Shown here piece after piece: positions 31,681 through 43,576 of a stretch of 64,000 bases of DNA. Positions within the stretch are counted from its first letter, which is position 1. Every line of letters begins with the position of its first letter. The position numbers were made by a program, and so were the translations under genes. Location: NCBI GenBank assembly GCA_024291935.2, contig JAGTYA010000026.1, positions 2,591,501-2,655,500 on the forward strand, given 5' to 3'. The notes below the pieces were generated by a model. It saw only the letters and a program-made list of their open reading frames with translations, made no database searches and was not told the DNA's origin. The DNA comes from Okapia johnstoni (Eukaryota > Chordata > Mammalia > Artiodactyla > Giraffidae).

Positions 31681-32058
31681 TGTTGTTGTTGTTTAGTGGC
31701 TAAATTGTGTCCGACTCTTTGTGACCCCGTGGACTGCAGCACACCAGGCTTCCCTGTTCTTCACTATCTCTTGGAGCTTGCTCAAACTCATGTGCATGAA
31801 GTCGGTGATGCCATCCAACCATCTCATCCTCTGTCATCCCCTTCTCCTCCTGCCTTCAATCTTTCCCAGGAGCAGGGTCTTTCCCAGAGTCAGTTCTTCA
31901 CATCTGGTGGCCAAAGTATTGGTGCTTCAGCTTCAGTCCTCCCAACGAATCTTAAGGACTGATTTCCTTTAGGATTGACTGATTTGATTCCCTTTCAGGC
32001 CAAGGGACTTTCAAGAGTCTTCTACAGCACCACAGTTCGAAAGCATCGATTCTTCTGA
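31681..32058 (-). mobile_element. BovB LINE 3' end fragment, antisense
   Basis: TTGTTGTTGTTTAGTGGCTA at the 3' end, CATGCATGAAGTCGGTGATG-like centre and CAGTTCGAAAGCATCGATTC at the other limit. Confidence 0.93.
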
Positions 32059-32214
32059 TGCATTTGCCATAATGCCAGGGGCCCTCCACCACCATATAAG
32101 GAGGAGAAGCCCCAGAAAGCGAACCCCTGCCGTTACGGTCACAACAAACATGCACCCACTGGTGAGAGAGCACCGAGGAGGAGGCCACAGACACCCTACG
32201 TCTGGCGAGCGCCT

Positions 32215-32575
32215 GTTGTGGCAGATTGCAAACTGGCCACAGACCCTTTCCCTCCCATCGGGGGAGGAGTCTGTGTGTACATCCCTTAATGCAGGTTGGT
32301 CACGTGACTAACGTGGGCCAATGAGCGGCGGGAAACAGCAAAGAGGACGCAGGCAGGGGCTTGAGGAGCACATGTGCATCGGGCTTGCCCTTGGAAATGC
32401 TGCAGCTGCCACCTTGTAACTGCTGGACATGCCTGGGACGACGGGCGATGCGAGGCCTCGTGACCCGCTGACTCCAGCTGACCAGCAGCCTGTCAGCTGC
32501 TGACTGTCAGCTACAGACGTGAAGCACCTGACCCCCTGCTGACCACAGATGGTGATGAGTCCGCAGCCCAGCCCA
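32215..32575 (+). repeat. MLT1-like LTR fragment
   Basis: CACGTGACTAACGTGGGCCA, AGGCAGGGGCTTGAGGAGCA, then CATCGGGCTTGCCCTTGG and CTGACCACAGATGGTGATG follow the MLT1 order as I recall it (a non-autonomous ERVL-type LTR element). It is old and decayed. Confidence 0.6.
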
Positions 32576-32596
32576 AGTCACTGGGGCTCTTGTGCG

Positions 32597-32803
32597 TAGC
32601 GCTAAGTCATTTCAGCTGTGGCCAACTCTTTGCAACCCCATGGGCTTAGCCCGCCAGGCTCCTCGTGCAGGGGTTCTCCAGGCAAGAATACTGGAGTGGG
32701 TTGCCGTGCCCTTCTCCAGGGGATCTTCTCAACCCAGAGACTGAATCTGAGTACCCCGCGTTGCAGGAGGATTCTTTACCATCTGAGCCACCAGGGAAGC
32801 CCA
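32597..32803 (-). mobile_element. Bov-tA SINE, antisense
   Basis: GCTAAGTCATTTCAGCTGTG at the left end, ACCATCTGAGCCACCAGGG at the tRNA-like head. Confidence 0.93.
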
Positions 32804-33430
32804 GAATTTGAGTATTTTTCCAAAGACAGGGGCCACTCGGGAATATTGTCCCTTGGGGACGGGCTGATTAGAACCAGGGCTCAGCCGTCTCCCTGAGAGT
32901 CGGGTTCATAAATGAGGCAGATTTCAAGAGAGTTCACTGCAGGCCACCAGCTCATGGTCCTCCCCGGCACCTCTCACCACTTCCTACAAGACGGAAACCC
33001 CGCCCTCCTCCTCATGGAGCAGGGTTGGGGGCTGTGTGTGGGAAGGAGGGAGGCATGATTCCAAATTCCACCTTCTCCCTGGCGGACCAAGACCAGGACA
33101 AAAACCAGTTCCCAACAGCAGGACAAGGTGAGAATCCCGGCCACCAGAGTTGCTGTGAAGGGCGCTGTGCCTGTGCTGGGGACCGAACCACGTCCCCTGG
33201 CGTCTCCCCCTCCCCGTCCCCACCCTTGCACGCAGCCCCCCTCTCCTGGACTGTGCATCAGTTCGGGGTGCTGGCCCGCTCCCGGCTGGCTCACTGTCCA
33301 TCGCTGGCTGAGTTTCGGGCTTGTGGAAATGCAGATTCCCAGTTGCCCCAGCCCAGACTCGGGGCTCCGGGGCAGCAGCTGGGCCGTGAGTTAGCAGCAC
33401 CTGGGTCTCTGCCCAAGTCAGGGCCAGGCC
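32804..33430. other. Non-coding, nothing recognised
   Basis: GC-rich. Overlapping open frames on both strands (up to 169 codons on minus) have no domain or motif. Confidence 0.45.
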
Positions 33431-33432
33431 AA

Positions 33433-33649
33433 GTTTCCCAGGTGGCTCAGTGGTAAAGAACTCGCCTGCCAATGCAGGAGACTTAAGAGACACAGGTTCG
33501 ATCCCTGGGTTGGGAAGATCCCTTGGAGAAAGAAATGGTAACCCACTTCAGTATTCCTGGCTGGAGAATCCCATGGACAGAGGAGCCTGGCGGGCTACGG
33601 TCCAGGGTGTCACACAGAGTTGGATGCAACTAAAGCGACTTAGCAGGCA
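33433..33649 (+). mobile_element. Bov-tA SINE
   Basis: TTTCCCAGGTGGCTCAGTGG head, GGTTCGATCC box B, CTAAAGCGACTTAGCAGGCA end. It has the ACTTAAGAGACACAGG block of one subtype. Confidence 0.94.
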
Positions 33650-33954
33650 CACAGGGCCTGGGACGCCATTCAGGGCGGTCCCTGCGGTTCAGAACTGACC
33701 AGCAGGTGTCGCCCTGACACCAGGCTGCAGGCTGGGCCGTCTAGCAGATCTCGGAACATGTCCTGGCCTCTGGTGGCTAGTTGATGAGGGTGGTGGGCAG
33801 GAGCCACGAGGAGGGCTCGTCCCTGCCCAGGAAGGCGACCAGGGAACCATTTGAGGCCGTCCAAGTGCAAAGCCTGGACCACACCAGTGCCTGCGCTACC
33901 CACCAGGGGTCTTGGCCCCCTTAATCAGCAGAAGTTGACTAGAGGCCAGACAAG

Positions 33955-34206
33955 AAATTCAAGCAAGGCTTTATTGGGGCTCCTGTTGCAGCAGGGGGGT
34001 GCGAGAACACATATGAGGTGAGGGTAGGGGTGTGTCCGGGGAGCTGGCAGAAGGGTGGCTTGGGTGGTCTGCCCACCCTTTTGCTGGTGTTGAGTGCAGG
34101 GGGCTTGCGCAGTGCTCTGCTTTTGCTCCAAGCTCTTCATAAGTGGCAGCTGGGCTTCTGGTCTCTTTGTGTCTCTTTGTGTCCAGAATTTGCCCCAGTT
34201 GCACAT
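33955..34206 (-). mobile_element. Probable endogenous retrovirus LTR piece, antisense
   Basis: On the minus strand this ends in CCCAATAAAGCCTTGCTTG, a poly(A)-signal arrangement typical of retroviral R/U5. GGCTCCTGTTGCAGCAGGGG is a phrase I associate with ruminant LTRs. The piece is cut by a Bov-tA at 34211 and resumes for a short distance at 34431 (GCACATACACGTAG). No retroviral gene is present. Confidence 0.5.
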
Positions 34207-34210
34207 AACT

Positions 34211-34416
34211 GGGCTTCCCTGGTGGCTCAGATGGTAAAGAATCCACCTGCCAATGCAGGAGACGCAGGTACGATCCCTGGGTTGAGAAGATCCCCTGGAG
34301 AAGGAAATGGCAACCCATTCCAGCATTCTTGCCTGGGAAATCCCATGGACAGAGGAGCCTGGTGGGCTACAGTCTGTGGGGTCACAAAGAGTCAGACAGG
34401 ACTTAGCAACTGAACG
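34211..34416 (+). mobile_element. Bov-tA SINE
   Basis: GGGCTTCCCTGGTGGCTCAG to GACAGGACTTAGCAACTGAA. It is flanked by GCACATA on both sides (34201-34207 and 34431-34437), a target-site duplication. Confidence 0.94.
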
Positions 34417-34461
34417 AGCAAATGAACAGAGCACATACACGTAGTTATTTTTAGTCTCTTA

Positions 34462-34666
34462 TCTTCCCTGGGGGCTCAGAAGGTGAAGAATCCGCCTGCA
34501 ACGAGGGAGACCTGAGTTCGATCCCTGGGTCGGGAAGATCCCCTGGAGGAGGGCATGGCAAACCACTCCAGTATTCTTGCCTGGAGAATCCCCACGGAGA
34601 GAGGAGTCTGGCAGGCTACAGCCCATGGGGTCGCAAAGAGTCAGACACAACTGAGTGACTGAGCAC
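34462..34666 (+). mobile_element. Bov-tA SINE
   Basis: TCTTCCCTGGGGGCTCAGAA to GACACAACTGAGTGACTGAG. It lies 45 bases after the previous Bov-tA in the same direction. Confidence 0.94.
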
Positions 34667-36200
34667 TTAGTTTCTTTGTACGTTGTTGCTCGAGGGGACA
34701 TGAGTCCAGGCACAAGCATTGCAGTAAAGGGTCCCCGGTCCCAGCCTGCTCACCTGGAGGGCAGGTCCTACCTGTCCACTGTGTCAAGCCGTCACGTGAG
34801 GTCCACAGAGAACTGAAGGCTGAGAGGAGGTGAGAAATCCTATCGTCATAGGTGGGGAAGCAGAGGCGTTGAAACCAGCCATCCTGTGTTTGACCTGTGG
34901 CTTCACACACCAGCAGCCGGGTGTCTGGCATCCCAGCCCCTCTGGGGCTCAGTTCTCCCGTCTGCAGGTTGGGGACAACGTCAGGCCCCTGGAGACTCAC
35001 AATCCAGCCTGTGAGATGCCTGGTAGGGCCCCCCCACTAAGGGCTCTGCGCCTCCCAGAATCAAAGGGCTGAGCCAGCAGAATCTCCAGGAATGAAAGAG
35101 GAAGCAGAGAGCCCGGAGAGGCGGGCGGCCTGGTGGGTGGACAGAGAGACGGTGGCTCGGAGGCCGTGCTTGGCCCCGCTGCTGGGCGGCACGGCAGGGC
35201 CTGGACTGAGCTGCTGGACCCGCGTCCTCACTGGTGACCTGGGAGACACGGGAGGGCCCTGCAGAGCTGCTGGGAATGAGAGTCACGGACGGAATGTACG
35301 CCTGGCCCAGCGGTGACGCTGGGTCCTCAACATCACTCAGGCACTAAGGACGTGGGCACAGATGCCCCAGCCTCTTCTCACAGTCCAGCAGCCACAGACA
35401 GCTCAGAGCCAGAGGGTGCTGGGTGCTTCTGAGCACCCACCCCAGGTCGGGGGACCACGGGGCTCTGAGAGCTGGGCAGGCATCCAGCTGCTCTGCTGAC
35501 TGGGGAACAGGCTCATCTCCATCCGAGAGAGCTCAAGAACTTTTCAGATGGCTTGATGGCTTCCGTGGGCCCTCTGAGGGGACCTGCAGGCTGTGGACTG
35601 AGCTTTGTCCTTAAGGACCAGTGTTTCATTACCGAAAGGGGCATGCACACCCACCCCTGCAGACTCCTCCTGCTCAACAGGCTACAGGCAAAGCCCAGCT
35701 GAGGTGCTGTGTGGGCCCACAGCACTTGACCAAGAACCTGGGTGTCTCACGCCCCGAACAGCTTAGGGAGCAACTTTGTGGCTGTTGGCTCAGGTGGTGA
35801 TGCAGGAACAGGTGTTGGGGATGAACAAGTGTAGAAATCACGGCAGACGGGTGATGTCTGCGAGCTAACCAAGCTGGTCCGTGGACGAGGAGAGCCTGTG
35901 AGGAGCAGGGGAGCCCGAGCCTGCCCTCGCATCGGGTTCCCACCTCTCCGCACTCCAGGCTCAGCTTGGATTCCCCTAAAGGAGCCCTGCATCAACACAC
36001 AGCTGAGTTCTGAGCTCACAGCACCTGCGACACAGTGTCACAGGCGTTTACCTCTCCTTCAGTCAAGTCAGCGTCCTCCAGGAGTCCAGAGGTCAGCACG
36101 GGGCTCTCTGTCCCCCTGCACAGGTGGCCTCACTTTCTGTTCTGTGACCCTTTTCCCCAAACCAACATAGAGATGCCTCTGATGGAGGGCTAGACTGGGA
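34667..36200. other. Non-coding, nothing firmly recognised
   Basis: Possible MIR remnants around 34880-34975 (GGGGCTCAGTTCTCCCGTCTG). The rest is GC-rich and unassigned. Open frames of up to 119 codons lack features. Confidence 0.4.
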
Positions 36201-36204
36201 TAAT

Positions 36205-36725
36205 AGATGGATTAGCTAGCTAGCTAGCTTGAGAGAGAGATAGGATGGTTGGAGGACTGGATAGATGGATGGGTGGATGGATGGATGGATAGGTGGGTGG
36301 GTGGATGGATGGATGGATAGGTGGGTGGATGGATGGATGGATAGGTGGGTGGGTGGATGGATGGATGGATGGACGGGTGGGTGGGTTGATGGATGGATGG
36401 ATGGATAGGTGGATGGATGGATGGATGGATGGATAGATGAATGGATGGATAGGTGGGTGGGTGAATGAGTAGATGCATAGATGGATAGATGAATGGATGG
36501 ATGGACGGATGGATATGTGGGTGGGTGGATGGATGGATGGATGGATGGATAGGTGGATAGGTGGGTGGATGTATGGATGGATGGATGGATAGGTGGGTGG
36601 GTGGATGGATGAATGGATGGATGGATGGATGAATGGATGGGTGGTAGGTGGGTGGGCAGATGGATGGATAATGGATGGCTGGATAGATGGATGGGTGGAT
36701 TAGATAGAAAAATAGGAAGATAGAT
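36205..36725 (+). repeat. (GGAT)n-type microsatellite block
   Basis: About 500 bases of ATGGATGG and GGTGGGTGG units, with a GCTA run at the left border and an (ATAG)n run at the right border. The 193-codon Ile/His/Pro/Ser minus frame across it is a by-product of the repeat. Confidence 0.97.
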
Positions 36726-36992
36726 AGATAGGGAAATATTGATAGATTATAGATAGAAAGCAGACAAGCAGACAGACTGACATGAGCAGGCAGGCCTGCA
36801 GGCACGCACCAGGAAGATCACCTAGGCCCCTCGGTGCGGGCGCCCCTCCCACCCCACCCCAGGGCCCCTCCTCCTGCCTTCTCTGCAGACTCGGGATGTT
36901 CTTGTCGCCTTTCCCCTGGTGCAAGGCTTCTCTGTATGGATGTGATGCTGAAGCCCAATGTGGAAACTAATACAGGGTAATTATACTCACTA

Positions 36993-37275
36993 ATCGGAGA
37001 AGGCAATGGCACCCCACTCCAGTACTCTTGCCTGTAAAATCCCATGGATGGAGGAGCCTGGTAGGCTACAGTCCATGGGGTCGCTAAGAGTCGGACACGA
37101 CTGAGCGACTTCACTTTCACCTTTCCCTTTCACGCACTGGAGAAGGAAATGGCAACCCACTCCAGTGTTCTTGCCTGGAGAATCTCGGGGACTATGGAGC
37201 CTGGTGGGCTGCCGTCTATGGGGTCTCACAGAGTCGGACAAGACTGAAGCGACTTAGCAGCAGCAGCAGCAGCAT
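36993..37275 (+). mobile_element. Bov-A2 SINE dimer
   Basis: GGAGAAGGCAATGGCACCCC, monomer linker CCCTTTCACGCACTGGAGAA, and end GCGACTTAGCAGCAGCAGCA. Confidence 0.95.
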
Positions 37276-37572
37276 ACTCACTAATGACGCCTTTTATCAA
37301 GCCCAGACTGAGAGCTCACAATAAGCAGAGCTAAGCAGGAAGCCCCCTGCCAGGAAGCCTCTGCAGCTGCAGCCTGGCCCCGAGTCCACGCTGACCAAGG
37401 CCAGGGATGGACACTTACCTCCGGACTGCACCGAGTCCTCAGGCCCTGGCTCTGCTGCAGGCCTGCTGTGTGACTCAGGGCCAGTGGCTCAACCTCTCTG
37501 AACCTTAGTCCTCCGAGTGCCTGCTGTGCTTCTCCAGTGTGTTGTCAGGAAACAAATGCTCTGCAAATTGTA
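37276..37572. other. Non-coding, nothing recognised
   Basis: Unassigned sequence between two SINEs. Confidence 0.45.
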
Positions 37573-37734
37573 CTGCTGCTGTTACTAAGTCACTTCAATC
37601 GTGTCCGACTTTGCGAACCCATAAACCGTAGGCTTCCAGGCTCTTCTGTCCATGTGATTCTCCAGGCAAGAATACTTGAGTGGGTTGCCATGCCCTCCTC
37701 CAGGGGACCTTCCCCACCCAGGGTCCCTCATCCG
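37573..37734 (-). mobile_element. Bov-A/Bov-tA SINE, antisense, truncated
   Basis: CTGCTGTTACTAAGTCACTT to CTCCAGGGGACCTTCCCC. It has small deletions and lacks the tRNA-like head. Confidence 0.85.
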
Positions 37735-38275
37735 GATCCTTAGATCAGTGGGTTCTAGAAGTGACTCCCAGGAGTCTTCCCATCCCAAGCCTTAGCATCT
37801 GCCTCTGAGAGGAGAGCAGAAAGGACTGGCCCAGTTGGGTCTGGAGTCTCCCCTGAGTCTCCCCCAGAAGGTGGACCCCACTCAGGCTACCTGTCACAGC
37901 CCTGGGAGACTCCTAGGCTTGCAGGTCCATCCTGACGGGGCTTCCTCTGTTTCAAGGTGGAGGAGGGTGAAGAGCTGAGTGAGGTCACCATGATTAATTG
38001 GTGAGCCCGGCTCGTCCTAGAACCAAAGAAGAAACAGGTCACTCTCAGAGGACCCAGGTGAAAGCATGCACACGTCACCTCTGAGTCGGCACATGTCCCC
38101 AGCCAAGGGGAGAAACTTCTGGAAGGAGTCGAGAAGCAAGTGGCTTTGAGGAAAAGTCGACCTAAAACCACAGGAACATGGCAGGTGGCAGACGTGGTTA
38201 CCAGCGGCATCAAAGAGTCAGAATATTGTCTTTAGCTTGCTCTGTCCACAGGCAGCCCCATCTGGAGCAAGACTT
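37735..38275. other. Non-coding, nothing recognised
   Basis: No repeat or exon is recognised. It has GATTAATTGG at about 37990. Confidence 0.45.
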
Positions 38276-38492
38276 GTTGTTGTTGTTCAGTTGCTCGGGT
38301 GTGTCCGACTCTGCGATCCTGTGGACAGAGGAGGAGCAGTCTCCTCTGTCCACGGGATTCTCCAAGCAAGCATACTGGAGTGAGTTGCCATGCCCTCCTC
38401 CAGAGGATCTTTCCAACCAGGGATCAAACCCACCTTTCTTACATCCCCTGCATTGGAAGGCAGGTTCTTTACCACTAGCACCACCTTGGCTT
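38276..38492 (-). mobile_element. Bov-tA SINE, antisense
   Basis: GTTGTTGTTGTTCAGTTGCT at the left, GGGATCAAACCCACC reversed box B, and ACCACTAGCACCACCTTGGC at the head. It carries a short internal duplication of CAGAGGAGGAG. Confidence 0.9.
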
Positions 38493-38707
38493 AGTCTAAA
38501 CATGTTTATAGACCCAAATACATAGAGAGACTCACGTATATGTAGGTTCAAAAGAAGTTTGAGATAAATGCTTGCTTGAGACCCTTCAGCCGTTGCCAAG
38601 GTGACATGGAGGCAGAGAGAGAGCTTTGGGTTTGTTATTGAAAAGAGATGTAATCCTAACTAAACCAAACCTAAGTGAAAAAAAAGAGATTATGTTTTGT
38701 CTTGCAT

Positions 38708-39215
38708 AAGTGAAAGGCCCAGGCATCAGTTTTGGGTATTAGTTAAGTTCAGGCGGATTTGTTATATAATAAAACACCCCCAAACTCAACAACCACCATT
38801 GTGTTATTGCTCATGAGGCTGTGTGTCCACTGGACAGTGTGCCCTTAGCCGAGGCCATTAGACTGGGGACTGGTGGTCCAGAATGTCCTAAGTTATGTGG
38901 AGGCCAGTTGGCTCTGGCGGTCAGTTGGAGCTGAAGGCCAGCAAGATGATGGGGGTGACTGGGCCATGTGTCTCTCGCTGCCTCGCAGCCTAGCCCAAGA
39001 GCAGCCTTACATACAACCAGCTTCCCGGTCTCTGCTTGGGTCACATTTTCCACTGTTGCATTGACTCAGGCAGGTCATGTGGCCCAGCCAGCCCAGATTC
39101 AAGTGGGTGGACAAAGGGACTTGACTTATTGGGAGGACTCTAAAGTCACAGAGCTGGGAAAGATGTGTGGCCATGTTTGCAATCTACCACATTGGGCTGC
39201 AGGTTAGGCTGGATC
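38708..39215 (+). repeat. Old interspersed repeat, family unassigned
   Basis: AATAAAACACCCCCAAACTC, AACAACCACCATTGTGTTAT, TTGGCTCTGGCGGTCAGTTG and GGCAGGTCATGTGGCCCAGC resemble a mammal-wide decayed repeat (…ACACCCCCAAAACTCAGTGGC…). The copy at 48090-48400 may be related. Confidence 0.5.
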
Positions 39216-39690
39216 CAGGAGCTCAAGCAGCATCTCTGCTTCTTCCTTGTCAGATCCTCTCTCAGGCTGACCCTCTCAGTGGCTTGGCAAGCTGGCCACA
39301 AACAGAGCAGCTCTGGACTCTACCTTCCCAGCTCAGGTCAATGAGGGTGAAAGACTCTCACAAGGTTCCAAGTCCTGGACTTGCCTCTCCCGGGCTCGGA
39401 TTGAGTCTTGTGCCTGTCTCCAAGCAGACTCTGTGTTAGCGGAACATGATGCTCTGATGGCCTCTTTCAGGGGCCAGAAGGGAAGTGTCATCTGCTCAAG
39501 CACGTGGACAGAGGAGGAGGGCAGAGTTTTCTTTTCTGACCAAGAAAACCCGGGGCCAACACCGGAAGCCCAAGGATGCTCAGCGGGCACTGAAACTAAC
39601 ATCTGCGGAGTGTTGGATGGTCAGTGAAGTGTCTGTTCATGTATTTTGCCCATTTTTATTCAAGTTGTTTGTCTTTCTATTGAGTTCTTC
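39216..39690. other. Non-coding, nothing recognised
   Basis: No repeat or exon is recognised. Confidence 0.45.
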
Positions 39691-39827
39691 TGGGGCTTCC
39701 CAGATGATGCTAGTGGTAAAGAACCCACCCACCAACGCAGGGGAGGTAAGAGACATGGGTTCAATCCTTGGGTCAGGAAGATCCCCTGGGGGAGGACATG
39801 GAAACCCACTCCAGTATTCCTGTCTCC
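39691..39827 (+). mobile_element. Bov-tA SINE, 3' truncated
   Basis: GGGGCTTCCCAGATGATGCT, box B GGTTCAATCC, ending at CCACTCCAGTATTCCTGTCT. Confidence 0.9.
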
Positions 39828-40010
39828 ATCCCTCCATCCACACAAACTCTCCCACAGTCTCCTTGACAAAGAGGTGAGTGACGTGCCTTCCAGAAAACAC
39901 AGCAGGCCTCCGAGAAGCGGTGCTGCAATGCAGCGGCTGGTATTTGAGAGAAGCATCCGGAGGTGAACTTCATTTTCTCGTAAGCCTTCTAATTTTTAAA
40001 ATTCTAATCA

Positions 40011-40140
40011 TGCATGCATCCATCCACTCAATAAATACACGTTGAGAACCTTTCTCGGACACCAAGAAATCACAGCCATCACAGTCCTTGTTCACAGGGA
40101 GCTTCCAAGTGAGGGACACAGACAAAAATAAATCACCAGG
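40011..40140 (+). repeat. Old interspersed repeat fragment
   Basis: CTCAATAAATACACGTTGAG, then CTTGTTCACAGGGAGCTTCC: the common ancient phrase …CCTTGTCCTCATGGAGCTTAC… in decayed form. Confidence 0.4.
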
Positions 40141-40147
40141 TAAATAA

Positions 40148-40372
40148 AGAGCTGACTCACCAGGAAAGACCCCTGATGCAGGAAAAGATTGACGGCCAAA
40201 GGAGAAGAGAGCAGGAGAGGCTGAGATGGTTAGATAGCATCACCGACTCCATGGACGTGAATTCGAGCAAGCTGCAGGAGACGGTGAAGGGCAGGGAAGC
40301 CTGCTGCGCTGCAGCCCGTGGGGTCGCGCGGAGTCGGACACGGCTTAGTGACTAACAGCAGCAACAAATAAA
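40148..40372 (+). mobile_element. BovB LINE 3' end fragment
   Basis: AGAGCTGACTCACCAGGAAA to GGCTTAGTGACTAACAGCAG. It is unusually CpG-rich (GGTCGCGCGGAGTCGGACAC). Confidence 0.93.
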
Positions 40373-40895
40373 ACAACAGCAGGTGTGCTGCCTTCTATTA
40401 AGGAACTTGGACCCCTTGCCGGGGAGCAGAGGAAGACGGGGCTGGCCAATATCCCTTCGACTTTAGGTTGAGCCTGTAAAAGTACTGGTTCCTCTCTCTA
40501 CCTAATATTTCAGAGGACTTTCTGTCTCTCCACAGATACCAAGAACCCCTAAAGGGCAAGGATCTCTTCCAAACCTGCAGCGGGGAGACCACTCTCTCCC
40601 TCCCAACCCAGGGGCTGGTTCAGGGCTCCCTTGGGGCCTCCCATCCATCTATTTCTGCCTTAGATAATAAGCCTGTTGCCCAGGGCCTAGTTCTGGGGAG
40701 ACGCTCAGTCATTGGTGAATGTCATGGATTCCACTCCCCATCCTCGGGTCTGGGTCACTGAGGGGCAGGATGGGAGACCGGGAAGAGCAGCCCACGGCAG
40801 GGGTCAGTGGCCGGGGCCTGGACTGGGCATGCCTGGGCTACAGTAAACCTTGTACTTAATGCCTTCAGCCTCCAGCAAAGCTGAGGCCTCCAGGA
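40373..40895. other. Non-coding, nothing recognised
   Basis: No repeat or exon is recognised. Confidence 0.45.
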
Positions 40896-41108
40896 CTGGG
40901 CTTCCCAGGTGGCACTAGTGGTAAAGAAGCCACCTGCCAATGGAGGAGACGTAAGAGATGAGGATTCTATCACTGGGTCAGGAAGAGCCTCTGGAGAAGG
41001 GCATGGCAACCTACTCCAGTATTCTTGCCTGGAGAATTCCATGGACAGAGGAGCCTGGGGGTCTACAGTCCATGGGGTCACAAAGAGTTGGACAGGACTG
41101 AAGTGAAT
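40896..41108 (+). mobile_element. Bov-tA SINE
   Basis: GGGCTTCCCAGGTGGCACTA head, GGATTCTATCACTGGG altered box B, GGACAGGACTGAAGTGAATG end. Confidence 0.93.
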
Positions 41109-43148
41109 GAGAACGCCAGGACTGGAGGGAATTTAGAGGCCGTTTGATCTGTGCTCTCAGCCAAAGTTTAGGAGGCCTTTATCATGCTCCCAAGTGGCCA
41201 TCCAAGCACCCCTTGATCACCTCTGCCATGGACCACTCTCTGATCCCCAGGTCAGCCGCACCATCCTGGGAGAGGTGACGGGGAGCCCAAAGCTAGGGAA
41301 ACAAAGGATTCCAGGTGGGGTAGATGCTTCGTTAGACAGTCAACACTAGGGAAAAAGTACTTGATAGTTTTCTGAGCACGCCTATAACTTTATCAGAAAA
41401 TTCTACATTTTCTGTGTCACTCAATGGGTGACTCAAAAGAGCCAACCCATGTCTTTCTCCTAGGGTCCTGGGATGAACTTCTACCTTGAGTCTGGTCCTG
41501 AGGGTCTGGTGAATTCGGGAGGTGTCCCGGGCTCCTTGCATGGATTTGGACAAAGGCTTGAGTTGGAAGTCGAGGCAGGAACCCCCTCAAAGCCAAGCGC
41601 CCAGGTGGACGATCTGGGCCAGCAAGTAGGCTCATGCACCACCTATTTTGAGAAATGGGGCATCAAAAATAGAAAGGCCTTAATTCCACAGCCTGAGAGT
41701 CTCATCTAGCGAGCTGGTAATAAGCAAAGACAATAAGTCCCAATCCTGTGACGCTTGCACAATGGACCCTTTTTCTTAAATACCTGAAAATCTTTGAGAA
41801 AAAAAATTGGCTAAATTGTCTTTAAAGACAGAACAAAAGTTGCCAGCAGTGTGGGGGCAGAATAACTTGGCAAAAGCATGAAGGATGGCCCCGTTCACAC
41901 TTCCACCGCGAGGCTGCCATTCACACGTTCACACTTCCCGGTGAGGCTGCCATTCAGCCGTCCCAGGGAGCCTCACGCCCCGGTGTGACGTGGCAGCCTT
42001 TAAAACACAGCAGGAAGTTGGGGGAAATTCTGGTAGAAATAACTGAGGTCAAATGTTTCTGCTAGTGCTTGGTCAACACTGCCCCGAACCCAGCCGAGCA
42101 TCTTTTTAAAGATAAGCAACAAATATTAAAGAAGGAGGAGCAGGAGGAAGAGGAAGGAGAAGGAAGAGGGGAAGAAAGAGTTTACGTCTAGAATTGAGGG
42201 TGTTTGAGGGGTTGTTTTTTTCTCATCGCAGACAATTCCTGGGAGACTTAGTTTTGGCTGAGCTGAAACGTACAGAGTTAACACTGAATGAAAGATGTTT
42301 GCCAAAATCTCCTAGAATAAGAGGCATCCTTTTTCCTTTTTTCTTAACTTCTGAGAGCACCATCTGGGTGGAGATCGGCTCTGGAGACCCCTCGCCATGA
42401 CGCTAGGAGGAAGCCTATCGGTGTTGGTGAAATATTTATCGAATAGGAGCTTTGGGCAAAGCATTGTGATGGAGGCTCCCTGGGTCGTCGGCAGGTCGCA
42501 TTCCAGGGGACGGAAAGGTGGCAGGTACAGCGAGCCGTGTGCCGTGGTGGGAAGAAAGGGAGGTAGCAGCTTGAAAGAAAGCCGGTCGTGAAGGGGAAGG
42601 GAGGCAGAGGCTGCCCTCGGCAGAGAGAGGGCTGGGGGTTTCGCTGGCAGGGACGGGGTGGAGGGGCCGTCAGGCAGGAGCAAAGCGAGGGGCAGGAGCG
42701 ACAGAAGGCAAGTTGGGCAGCGGCCACAGGACGCATGCCGTTCCCTGGAGCTACTCAAAGAGATGCTCGCTCGCGCCAAAGCTGAGCCTGGCCTACGGAT
42801 TAAAACATGTTGCAAAAGGAAAGAACACGGCAGGGAACACGGCGGCACACGTCTTAACCAAATCTGCAGGGCGGGGGTGCAGTGAGACGCTGAAAGCACT
42901 GCCTCCAGTCTCTGCAGACTGAGCAGGGACCCCTCTCCCCACCAGACCCCCATCCCTTCCTGACCACAGTCCAAGATCTCAGGCCTAGAGAGCAAAGATC
43001 CAGATTAAATCAAATGGCTGCAGGGACCCCAGAAGAAAGGGTGTAGGAAAAATGGAACTAAGGGCAGCCTGATGGGCTTGGTGCCAGGTGAAAATTGCCT
43101 GGAGAGGCTGCTGGAGTGTGGGAAGACTTAGCCACAAGTAGATATGAT
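41109..43148. other. Unassigned non-coding, 2 kb without a recent repeat
   Basis: It is the longest stretch with no young SINE or LINE apart from a (GGA)n run. GC content rises from about 42.4 to 42.9 kb. A 227-codon minus frame (42312-42995) is Leu/Pro/Ser-rich with no domain, and a 78-codon + frame (41473-41709) is unrecognised. I do not call either as a gene. Confidence 0.4.
42129..42181 (+). repeat. (GGA)n purine-rich simple repeat
   Basis: AAGAAGGAGGAGCAGGAGGA and further GA/GGA units, purines on one strand apart from the odd base. Confidence 0.9.
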
Positions 43149-43170
43149 TAAAAAAAAAAAAAAAAAAAAC
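43149..43170 (+). repeat. Poly(A) run
   Basis: About 20 A bases in a row. No SINE or LINE body is recognised on its 5' side, so its origin is unknown. Confidence 0.85.
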
Positions 43171-43576
43171 AAGCAACTTAGGGATAAAAAAGGCAAGTAT
43201 TGACTCCAGGAAAAACAAAAAGTTTCATGAGAGAAAAGAAAAATCAGTTACCTTGACTCAAAAGCAAATGATAATTACCTAGTTGCAATAATGAGAATCC
43301 AGAATAGTGATTGGTCCAAAATTTGGGCTGCAGCCACTTTGAGGGACTGGGAGAGGACGTGATAACTTAAAGAGAGGTGAGTGCCTCAGCATTCTGTAAT
43401 ACTGCCTAAAGCTGTTAATCTAGAGACTGTGATGAAAGCAATATTTCTTTAAGAGTATAGATGATGTAACTATTCAATACTTAGAGGCTTAACTAAGAGT
43501 TGAAAGCCAATGCATTTGAGAAGTTGGGGTGGGGGTGGGGACAGTTATTTATTTGCCCTTTAGCAATATTTGACTT
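43171..43576. other. Non-coding, nothing recognised
   Basis: AT-rich sequence without recognised repeats. Confidence 0.45.

Noticed and set aside
36224..36805. 193-codon minus open frame rich in Ile, His, Pro, Ser
   Set aside because: It is the translation of the (GGAT)n repeat; a 4-base repeat gives a 12-base cycle without stops in this frame.
42312..42995. 227-codon minus open frame
   Set aside because: Low-complexity Leu/Pro/Ser composition and no domain, signal peptide or splice context.
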